Positions 1-4,493 of a stretch of 6,476 nt of DNA are shown here, piece by piece. The notes beneath the pieces were generated by a model. It saw nothing but the letters and a program-made list of their open reading frames with translations, ran no database searches and was not told where the DNA came from. Made by a program: the position numbers and the translations under genes. Source of the DNA: Intestinibacter sp. (lineage in GTDB: Bacteria; Bacillota; Clostridia; Peptostreptococcales; Peptostreptococcaceae). The stretch is from the NCBI RefSeq assembly GCF_022780145.1, contig NZ_JALEXO010000061.1:1-6476 (forward strand), in the 5' to 3' direction. How positions within the stretch are numbered: position 1 is the first letter of the stretch; the number at the start of each line of letters is the position of its first letter.

Positions 1-89
1 GGTTGAGTTATATACAGCATATCTGCAACCTTAGTCATATTAGGCGTTTTATATAATTTGTATAGTATTTCCCAATCTGAATCCTTCAT
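1..89 (-). CDS. LysR-family transcriptional regulator, 5' end only
   Basis: This is the first 29 codons of a gene that leaves the window at its left edge. The visible residues begin MKDSDWEILYKLYK, followed by NMTKVADMLYITQP. This is the winged helix-turn-helix start of LysR regulators: a hydrophobic first helix, then the (N)xTKxAxxLyIsQP recognition-helix motif in which family members usually continue with SLS or similar. The ATG at 89-87 is preceded by AGAGGTGG at 103-96 with a 6-nt gap, so the start is well supported. LysR proteins normally have about 300 residues with a C-terminal ligand-binding domain, none of which is visible, so the effector and targets cannot be stated. Its leader carries its own promoter, and a terminator separates it from the gene upstream, so it is probably transcribed on its own. 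Confidence 0.85.
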   Translation of the reverse strand, partial: MKDSDWEILYKLYKTPNMTKVADMLYITQ

Positions 90-132
90 AATTTACCACC
101 TCTATTCACAATAAATTTTTCATATTTTGTTA

Positions 133-141
133 ATTATAACA
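133..141 (-). promoter_or_regulatory. Extended -10 promoter for the LysR-type gene
   Basis: On the minus strand the sequence reads TGTTATAAT, a perfect extended -10 element (TGnTATAAT). It lies about 44 nt before the LysR-type start codon, giving a predicted transcription start near 126. The hexamer one would expect at -35 (156-161) reads GCATGG and is not a match, which is common when the extended -10 is present. The upstream DNA where a -35 would lie is the hairpin of the preceding terminator. Confidence 0.55.
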
Positions 142-142
142 T

Positions 143-172
143 AAAAAGTAGGAGTCCATGCCCCTACTTTTT
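143..172 (-). terminator. Rho-independent terminator downstream of the DUF5684-type gene
   Basis: AAAAAGTAGG (143-152) and CCTACTTTTT (163-172) are perfect 10-bp inverted repeats around a 10-nt loop. Each strand ends in a run of five T, so the element could work in both directions. On the minus strand it sits about 45 nt beyond the second in-frame stop (218) of the small membrane protein gene, and it insulates the LysR-type gene from it. Confidence 0.8.
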
Positions 173-217
173 ATTATTAAGTAAAATCAATATTGATTTA
201 AAACATATTCAATTTAA

Positions 218-274
218 TTAATTCATTAAATCTTCTACTTCAGACAAATCAAGCCCTGTAGATTTAGCTATATA
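218..274 (-). pseudogene. In-frame C-terminal tail behind the TAA of the DUF5684-type gene
   Basis: Directly after the TAA at 277-275 the same frame continues for 18 sense codons, reading YIAKSTGLDLSEVEDLMN, before a second TAA at 220-218. The tail is free of rare-looking codons and resembles a natural acidic, amphipathic C-terminal helix. It has no start codon or ribosome binding site of its own. The simplest reading is that the parent gene encoded about 131 residues and that a point mutation such as CAA to TAA removed the last 19. The alternative is that the first stop is genuine and the open stretch is chance: 18 codons open by chance in such AT-rich DNA is not rare, but the protein-like composition argues against it. 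Confidence 0.5.
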
Positions 275-613
275 TTATGCTATTTTTTTATCTGGTCCCA
301 TATATTGTGAATCACTAAATGCTAATAAAGGATAGAAAACGACTGATAAAAATATTAATCCAATACAAAATCCTACTCCCTTTCCAAATACCTTTGCTAG
401 CTTATACATTGTCATAATAGCTACAACTATGTTTACTAAAGGAACAATAAATGCTAAAAATATCCAGCCATTTCCCCAAGTAATTTTACAAAGGCAATAT
501 GTATTGTAAAGAGGTATTATAGCTTTCCAGCCTTCAAGACCAGCCTTTTGAAAAATTACCCACATAGAAGCGAACATTAATACAACTACTGCTAAATAAA
601 TTATTACACTCAT
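275..613 (-). CDS. Small membrane protein, DUF5684-like
   Basis: The product has 112 residues and three predicted membrane helices at about 3-20, 50-70 and 81-99. Between helices 1 and 2 it carries FQKAGLEGWKAIIPLYNTY, and after helix 2 it has YKLAKVFGKGVGF. Both are hallmarks, from memory, of the DUF5684 family, small integral membrane proteins of unknown function that often have a C-terminal soluble extension. The ATG at 613 has AAGAGGAGGG (630-621) as a strong ribosome binding site. The gene stands alone, with its own promoter and a terminator beyond its end. Its reading frame appears truncated: an in-frame TAA (277-275) is followed by 18 more sense codons. The three-helix core is intact, so the shortened protein may still function. 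No molecular role can be assigned. Confidence 0.75.
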   Translation of the reverse strand: MSVIIYLAVVVLMFASMWVIFQKAGLEGWKAIIPLYNTYCLCKITWGNGWIFLAFIVPLVNIVVAIMTMYKLAKVFGKGVGFCIGLIFLSVVFYPLLAFSDSQYMGPDKKIA

Positions 614-648
614 TAAAATACCCTCCTCTTATTCTATTAAGTATTTTA

Positions 649-677
649 ATTATATAGAAAACATAGATATCAGTCAA
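649..677 (-). promoter_or_regulatory. Sigma-A-type promoter for the DUF5684-type gene
   Basis: On the minus strand TTGACT (677-672) and TATAAT (654-649) are separated by 17 bp, a near-perfect housekeeping promoter. Transcription should start near 642, giving a leader of about 30 nt that contains the AAGAGGAGGG ribosome binding site. Confidence 0.8.
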
Positions 678-710
678 TATTTTACAAATATATAATTTCT
701 ATATATTAGA

Positions 711-757
711 AAAAGGCTAACTAATATTTACATTTGTATATCAGTTAGCCCTTTTTT
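711..757 (-). terminator. Rho-independent terminator of the nrdD-nrdG operon
   Basis: GGCTAACT (715-722) pairs perfectly with AGTTAGCC (743-750). After one mismatch four more A-T pairs extend the stem (724-727 with 738-741) around a 10-nt loop. On the minus strand the stem is followed by five T (complement of 714-710), and on the plus strand by CTTTTTT. It lies 13 nt beyond the nrdG stop codon and just upstream of the DUF5684 gene promoter. Confidence 0.88.
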
Positions 758-762
758 ATCTT

Positions 763-1263
763 TTAATCTTGAAATAAAACTATTTTATTTTCATCTAAAC
801 TCTTTTTAACATCTATAACTCTCTGATTAGAAGAACCTCTCATCATAAGAGACAAATTCCTTTTAGCTTGAACAAACGGTCCATCGACTAAAACATCTAT
901 ATAATTTAACACATTTCTTTGTTTTTCGTTGAATTGTTCTACAACATATCCTGTCCATAAATATATCTTCTTCTCAGGGAATTTTTCTTTAAATATTTTA
1001 CATACCTCGATTACTCCATCTACATTTTCAGGGCAAAGTGGCTCTCCACCTAATATAGACAGATCTCTGTGTACATTGTTTTTATTTATATTTTCAAGTA
1101 TATATTCTAAATCTGAATCCTCAAACTCCTCACCTGCATCGAAGTCCCAAGTTTCTCCATTGAAGCACCCCTTGCAATGGTGTGGACACCCTTGAGTCCA
1201 AAGAGACATTGTAACTCCTAGTCCATTTGCTATGTCGTTATCCTTTATTTTAGAAAATCTCAT
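763..1263 (-). CDS. nrdG: Anaerobic ribonucleotide reductase activating protein (radical SAM)
   Basis: NrdG uses a [4Fe-4S] cluster and S-adenosylmethionine to place the glycyl radical on NrdD. The 166-residue product has the radical SAM cysteine triad C26-x3-C30-x2-C33 (in TQGCPHHCKGCFN), the SAM-contacting GGEP at 72-75, and conserved stretches DVLVDGPF (123-130) and RGSSNQRVIDV (142-152). All are in the order and length usual for NrdG. I chose ATG at 1263: its ribosome binding site TTGGAG (1277-1272) is 8 nt away. The in-frame GTG at 1272, three codons earlier, uses the last G of that same site and so cannot be served by it. The gene follows nrdD after only 19 nt, in one operon, and ends just before a terminator. 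Confidence 0.95.
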   Translation of the reverse strand: MRFSKIKDNDIANGLGVTMSLWTQGCPHHCKGCFNGETWDFDAGEEFEDSDLEYILENINKNNVHRDLSILGGEPLCPENVDGVIEVCKIFKEKFPEKKIYLWTGYVVEQFNEKQRNVLNYIDVLVDGPFVQAKRNLSLMMRGSSNQRVIDVKKSLDENKIVLFQD

Positions 1264-1282
1264 CAAAATCACTCCAATTTTT

Positions 1283-3412
1283 TTATAAATGTAAAACTCT
1301 TTGGCTGATTTCTTGAGTACGTCCTTTGCCCCACATGTTAGAGCCTATATATCCGCAAGTTCTTCTCATGACTTGCATTTCGTTTTTATCTCTATTTCCA
1401 CAGTTTGGACAGTACCATTCCATATTGTCGTCTAATTTGATTTCTCCTGTATATCCACATTTGAAGCAAACATCTGGTTTTGTGTTTATTTCAGCGTATT
1501 GGATGTTGTGGTAGATGTAGTTTATTATTTGTTCCACTGCTGGTAAATTTTTACTCATATCAGGAACTTCTACGTAGCTTATACATCCACCTAAGCTTAT
1601 ATCGTGGAATTGACTTTCGAATTTTAATTTTTCGAAGGCGTCTATTTCTTCAGCGACATGAACATGATAAGAATTTGTGTAGTACATTCTATCAGTTACA
1701 TTTTTTATTTCGCCGAATTTTTGTTTGTCTAATCTACAGAATCTAGAAGTTAAGCTTTCTCCTGGAGTTCCATATAATCCAAATCCAAGACCTGTCTCTT
1801 CCTTCCATCTATCGCAAGTGTCTTTTAAGTGGTGCATTACTTCTAGAGCAAATTTTTCTCCTTCTGGAGTTGTATGTGATACACCAAGCATTGCTTGAGT
1901 CATTTCGTAAACACCTACATATCCTAGAGATAATGTTGAATATCCGTCTTTTAATAATGGGTCTATTTTTTCACCCTTTTTAAGTCTAGCGATACCACCG
2001 TGTTGCCAGTGAATTGGTGATATATCAGAAGGAGTTCCTAATAATAAATTATGTCTAACCATTAGAGCTTCTCTACATAATTCTAGTCTTTCATCTAGGA
2101 TTTCCCAGAATTTATCCATGTCCTTGTTTGCTGTTAAAGCTACTTGAACTAAGTTAAGACTCACTACACCTTGGTTAAATCTTCCATACCATTTGTAGTT
2201 TCCATTTTCATCCTTCCAGTTGCTTAAATGAGATCTACATCCCATTGGAGGGAAAGTTTCCCCATCGTAATTTTTTCTCATTATTTTAGCACTTTGGTAA
2301 TCTGGTACTAATCTCTTTGTGTTGCATTTAGCTGCTAATCTAGTTATATAGTCGTATTTTCCGCCTTCTAGACAATTGTGTTCATCTAGTAAGTAGACAA
2401 GTTTTGGGAATTCTTCTCCAATTTCTTGTCCCTTGTAGTTTTTCATACCTTCTAATCTTTGGCGTATCATTTCTTCACAGATTAGAGCTTCTTCTTTTTC
2501 GTATTCTCCACCTTCTTCTATTTCAAGATATATTGTAGAGAATGGAGATTGGCCATTACTTGTGTGTAATGTAGATAATTGATATCTGATTGTTTGTATA
2601 CCAGATTTTAATTCCTCTAGCATTCTATCTTCAGCTAATTCATGAGCCATTTCTTCGCTGTATTTTTCCATGTATTTATTTAAATATTTATTGTATGAAA
2701 CTCTTAAAAATGGAGCTATGTGTTTTATTGTTATTGAGTTTCCACCGTATTGTCCACTTGCTATTTGAGCTATTATTTGAGTTGTAACTGTACATGCTGT
2801 AGCAAATGATTTTGGTGATTCAACTAATTTGTTGTTTATAACTGTTCCGTTGTTTAGCATATCTTCTAGGTTGATTAGCATGCAGTTGTGTATCGGTTGT
2901 ATCGCATAATCCATATCATGGTAATGGATTGCCCCTTCATCATGAGCTTGAACAATATGCGCAGGTATTAGCTTTCTTCTAGCTATATCCTTTGAAACCT
3001 CTCCCGCTACTAAATCTCTTTGTGTAGATGCTAAATGACCATTTTTATTAGAGTTTTCATTTAAAACATCCTCGTTACTTTTGTCTAGTAACCCTAAGAT
3101 ACTATCATCTGTCGTATTTACTTCTCTTTTGAAGGATTGTACTGCTCTATATCCTTCATATGCTTTTGCAGTTAATTCTTGTTTGTGATCTATTAGTTCT
3201 TTATATACCAACTCTTCTACTTTATACACAGTTGGAGAAGATGATTCTTGTAAATACAGTTTTTCTATTTCATCAGCTATATCACTTGCTATTTCTTGTT
3301 CCATTATACCGCTACCGTATTTCATAGCTTTTAATATAGCATTTTTTATTTTTGATTTATCAAATTCTACTTTACTTCCATCCCTCTTTATTATATTTAA
3401 ATTCGCTGTCAT
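1283..3412 (-). CDS. nrdD: Anaerobic (class III) ribonucleoside-triphosphate reductase
   Basis: NrdD reduces ribonucleoside triphosphates to dNTPs in the cytoplasm under anaerobic conditions, using a glycyl radical made by NrdG. The 709-residue product starts with an ATP-cone (about 5-95, IIKRDGSKVEFDKSKIKNAI), the nucleotide-sensing domain that tunes overall activity. Catalytic cysteine candidates are C177 (in IHNCML) and C392 (in MGCRSHL). A conserved active-site loop TSNGQSPFSTIY lies at 284-295. Near the C-terminus four zinc-binding cysteines (C649, C652, C668, C671) precede the radical-bearing RRTCGYIG with glycine 687. Length and motif order are complete, with no sign of damage. ATG at 3412 has AAGGAG (3424-3419) with 6-nt spacing. 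It is the first gene of an operon with nrdG, and two NrdR boxes overlie its promoter. Confidence 0.98.
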   Translation of the reverse strand: MTANLNIIKRDGSKVEFDKSKIKNAILKAMKYGSGIMEQEIASDIADEIEKLYLQESSSPTVYKVEELVYKELIDHKQELTAKAYEGYRAVQSFKREVNTTDDSILGLLDKSNEDVLNENSNKNGHLASTQRDLVAGEVSKDIARRKLIPAHIVQAHDEGAIHYHDMDYAIQPIHNCMLINLEDMLNNGTVINNKLVESPKSFATACTVTTQIIAQIASGQYGGNSITIKHIAPFLRVSYNKYLNKYMEKYSEEMAHELAEDRMLEELKSGIQTIRYQLSTLHTSNGQSPFSTIYLEIEEGGEYEKEEALICEEMIRQRLEGMKNYKGQEIGEEFPKLVYLLDEHNCLEGGKYDYITRLAAKCNTKRLVPDYQSAKIMRKNYDGETFPPMGCRSHLSNWKDENGNYKWYGRFNQGVVSLNLVQVALTANKDMDKFWEILDERLELCREALMVRHNLLLGTPSDISPIHWQHGGIARLKKGEKIDPLLKDGYSTLSLGYVGVYEMTQAMLGVSHTTPEGEKFALEVMHHLKDTCDRWKEETGLGFGLYGTPGESLTSRFCRLDKQKFGEIKNVTDRMYYTNSYHVHVAEEIDAFEKLKFESQFHDISLGGCISYVEVPDMSKNLPAVEQIINYIYHNIQYAEINTKPDVCFKCGYTGEIKLDDNMEWYCPNCGNRDKNEMQVMRRTCGYIGSNMWGKGRTQEISQRVLHL

Positions 3413-3561
3413 CGTTATCTCCTTTTTATCTCTAGTTTTAATATAATTACTTAATTTTAAATTTATATATTATCAATACTAATAGCTATAACTTTATATA
3501 AGTATATCTGTATAATTTAAAAATTGAAGAATTGCTATTTCTTATGTATAATTTTTCAAAA

Positions 3562-3577
3562 GCACAATATATAGTAT
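3562..3577 (-). promoter_or_regulatory. NrdR box 1 (start-site proximal)
   Basis: GCACAATATATAGTAT matches 14 of 16 positions of the NrdR box consensus as I recall it (acaCwAtATaTwGtgt). It begins exactly 31 bp from the start of the second box, three helical turns away. Tandem boxes at this spacing are the standard NrdR arrangement. It lies just downstream of the predicted nrdD start site, where a bound repressor would block initiation or clearance. Confidence 0.85.
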
Positions 3578-3587
3578 CGACTGATTT

Positions 3588-3616
3588 ATTTTACACCATA
3601 TATTGTGCCTAATCAA
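3588..3616 (-). promoter_or_regulatory. Predicted nrdD-nrdG promoter
   Basis: On the minus strand TTGATT (3616-3611) and TAAAAT (3593-3588) are spaced by 17 bp, a fair sigma-A-type match, with a predicted start near 3581. The choice is supported by position: NrdR box 2 fills the spacer and box 1 follows the start site, as expected for a repressed promoter. A TATAAT at 3662-3657 further upstream lacks a -35 partner. Confidence 0.6.
3593..3608 (-). promoter_or_regulatory. NrdR box 2 (within the promoter spacer)
   Basis: ACACCATATATTGTGC (read on the plus strand) matches 14 of 16 consensus positions. The site is itself near-palindromic and also forms a larger inverted repeat with box 1 (GCACAATATAT against ATATATTGTGC). 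It occupies most of the -35/-10 spacer. NrdR, an ATP-cone and zinc-ribbon repressor, binds such paired boxes when loaded with ATP and dATP. Its gene is not in this window. Confidence 0.85.
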
Positions 3617-3688
3617 GATTGTTTAAATAAAATTAAATATATAGATTTTTCCAATAATTATACATACCTTGTATTTACTGGACTTTAA

Positions 3689-3717
3689 AGGATTTATGAA
3701 TTATATTTTTAAATCCT
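3689..3717 (-). terminator. Weak hairpin downstream of the metal-sensor gene
   Basis: AGGATTTA (3689-3696) pairs with TAAATCCT (3710-3717), an 8-bp AT-rich stem with a 13-nt loop, 18 nt past the stop codon. On the minus strand the following bases are TTAAAGTCC, a poor T-tract. It may stop part of the transcript before the nrdD promoter, but the signal is weak. Confidence 0.3.
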
Positions 3718-3734
3718 ATAGATTTTGTATCACT

Positions 3735-4052
3735 TTATCTGACAAATTTATCTATTGCATCGTTTAAATCCTTCAATAATTTTTCCTTTTCCTCTAGCTT
3801 TTCATCTCCAACTACATCTACGACACATTTGTTTATATGATCCTCTAGTATTTTTTTCCCTAAATTGTTTAACGCTGATTTAACTGCAGATATCTGTATC
3901 AAAATCTCTGTGCAATCCCTGTGCTCCTCCATCATAGTCTTCACAGAGTTCGCATGTCCAATTATTCTAGACATTCTATTTATCAATTTTTTATAATCTT
4001 CGTCTGAATGTACGTGGTTTGTATGTACATGATCATGGTTTTCGTTAGCCAT
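3735..4052 (-). CDS. CsoR/RcnR/InrS-family metal-sensing repressor
   Basis: This is a 105-residue all-helical DNA-binding repressor of the CsoR-RcnR family (DUF156). These proteins form tetramers that bind G-tract inverted repeats and let go when they bind metal. The core RMSRIIGHANSVKTM and RDCTEILIQISAVKSAL are diagnostic. Metal ligands C47, H72 and C76 have exact CsoR spacing (+25, +29). In addition H15 lies 32 residues before C47, as in the nickel sensor InrS (H21/C53/H78/C82) and in RcnR (H3/C35). The N-terminus is His-rich (H6, H8, H10, H13, H15). ATG at 4052 is preferred: TAGGAG (4066-4061) is 8 nt from it, whereas the in-frame GTG at 4061 overlaps that site. It is divergent from the His-rich protein and ATPase genes and is their likely repressor. 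The metal is uncertain, so I give no gene symbol. Confidence 0.92.
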   Translation of the reverse strand: MANENHDHVHTNHVHSDEDYKKLINRMSRIIGHANSVKTMMEEHRDCTEILIQISAVKSALNNLGKKILEDHINKCVVDVVGDEKLEEKEKLLKDLNDAIDKFVR

Positions 4053-4101
4053 GTAACTCACTCCTACCTATTCTTAATTTTTTTAAAGACTTATACATTA
4101 A

Positions 4102-4107
4102 ATTATA
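4102..4107 (-). promoter_or_regulatory. Probable -10 element of the metal-sensor gene
   Basis: TATAAT on the minus strand lies 49 nt before the ATG. A 17-bp spacer would place the -35 at 4130-4125, which reads TGATTA, a poor match. The start would be near 4095. The C5/G5 operator is roughly 80 bp further upstream, too far to block this promoter directly. Confidence 0.45.
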
Positions 4108-4144
4108 CCTCATAAATTCGTATTTAATCATTTTAGATAATTAA

Positions 4145-4173
4145 TTGACATATTTTTATTATGAATCTATAAT
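4145..4173 (+). promoter_or_regulatory. Consensus sigma-A promoter of the His-rich protein/ATPase operon
   Basis: TTGACA (4145-4150) and TATAAT (4168-4173) are both perfect matches to consensus, with the ideal 17-bp spacer. Transcription should begin near 4180, leaving a leader of about 36 nt that carries the operator and the AAGGAGGT ribosome binding site (4201-4208). Such a strong promoter makes sense only if tightly repressed. Confidence 0.9.
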
Positions 4174-4180
4174 ATAATTA

Positions 4181-4201
4181 ATAACCCCCATAGGGGGATA
4201 A
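4181..4201 (+). promoter_or_regulatory. CsoR-family operator (C5-ATA-G5 inverted repeat)
   Basis: CCCCC (4185-4189), ATA, GGGGG (4193-4197), flanked by AT-rich bases (TAA on the left and ATAAA on the right), is the G-tract inverted repeat bound by CsoR, InrS and related repressors. It covers the predicted transcription start of the perfect promoter and ends just before the ribosome binding site. In an otherwise very AT-rich spacer it stands out clearly. The divergent repressor gene next to it is the natural ligand-responsive partner. Confidence 0.85.
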
Positions 4202-4215
4202 AGGAGGTAATTAAT

Positions 4216-4407
4216 ATGCATGAAGGCCACCACGGAATATTAGATGATATAGAAGATATGGATGATTTATTTGGAATAAGCGAGGAACACGACCACGATC
4301 ATTGTCATAATCATGATCACCACCATCATCACCACGACCATGAACATTCAGATGATAAACATAATAAGAAAAAGAAATTCGGTTTATTTAAGAAAAAACA
4401 AGACTAA
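4216..4407 (+). CDS. Small His-rich metal-binding protein
   Basis: The 63-residue product has 17 histidines. It has four parts: a short His patch (H2, H5, H6), an acidic stretch (about 10-24, DDIEDMDDLFG), a His/Asp block at 25-44 with six consecutive His (35-40) and one Cys (C30), and a basic tail KKKKFGLFKKK (51-61). There is no signal peptide or membrane helix. AAGGAGGT at 4201-4208, 7 nt before the ATG, is a near-perfect ribosome binding site, so it should be well made. It is the first gene behind the metal-controlled promoter and 86 nt before the ATPase gene. A role as cytoplasmic metal buffer or as a chaperone handing metal to the ATPase is inferred from composition and context; no named family is recognised. 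The ATPase lacks its own N-terminal metal-binding domain, which this protein could replace. Confidence 0.88.
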   Translation: MHEGHHGILDDIEDMDDLFGISEEHDHDHCHNHDHHHHHHDHEHSDDKHNKKKKFGLFKKKQD

Positions 4408-4429
4408 TAAGTAATTTAACACAATATAT

Positions 4430-4460
4430 ACCTGAGGGAATTTTATTTCTCTCAGGTTTT
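4430..4460 (+). terminator. Hairpin between the His-rich gene and the ATPase gene (partial terminator or attenuator)
   Basis: ACCTGAGGGAA (4430-4440) pairs with the complementary arm at 4447-4457 over 11 bp (one G-U) around the 6-nt loop TTTTAT, followed by only four T then AAATT. It has the shape of a rho-independent terminator with a short T-tract. No separate promoter is evident in the 33 nt before the ATPase gene, so readthrough is needed, suggesting the His-rich protein is made in excess over the ATPase. Confidence 0.65.
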
Positions 4461-4493
4461 AAATTATAAATTTATAAGAAAGGGGTATAAAAT

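Larger units (their letters stand above)
3428..3734. other. Gene-free stretch between nrdD and the metal-sensor gene
   Basis: This 307-bp interval contains no convincing coding frame. It holds the nrdD promoter and two NrdR boxes (3562-3616), a long AT-rich nrdD leader of roughly 170 nt, and a weak hairpin (3689-3717) that may end the upstream metal-sensor transcript. I see no recognisable riboswitch core in the leader. Confidence 0.6.

Noticed and set aside
929..1195. Plus-strand open frame of 88 codons opposite nrdG
   Set aside because: It is antisense to a clear NrdG, has low-complexity Ser/Pro-rich translation and no ribosome binding site or family resemblance.
1264..1272. GTG start for nrdG, three codons upstream of the ATG
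   Set aside because: The GTG uses the last G of the TTGGAG ribosome binding site, leaving no spacing; the ATG at 1263 is 8 nt away.
1326..2787. Several plus-strand open frames opposite nrdD
   Set aside because: They are shadows of a fully conserved NrdD, with no start signals or recognisable protein features.
3511..3516. TATAAT on the plus strand in the nrdD leader
   Set aside because: It has no -35 partner at 17 bp (ataact), and no plus-strand gene follows for 700 bp.
3562..3608. Large inverted repeat read as a terminator for the metal-sensor transcript
   Set aside because: The arms are AT-rich with a 25-nt loop and only four T after the stem; the match to two NrdR boxes at 31-bp spacing explains the symmetry better.
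3697..3768. Plus-strand mini open frame beginning ATGAATTATATT
   Set aside because: It has 23 codons, no ribosome binding site and overlaps the metal-sensor 3' end on the other strand.
4053..4061. GTG start for the metal-sensor gene, giving 108 residues
   Set aside because: The same problem: the GTG overlaps TAGGAG, and the ATG at 4052 has the proper 8-nt gap.
4318..4335. Six consecutive His codons as a cloning tag or vector trace
   Set aside because: They lie within a longer natural His/Asp block in a gene with native signals and a metal-related neighbourhood; no vector sequence is visible.
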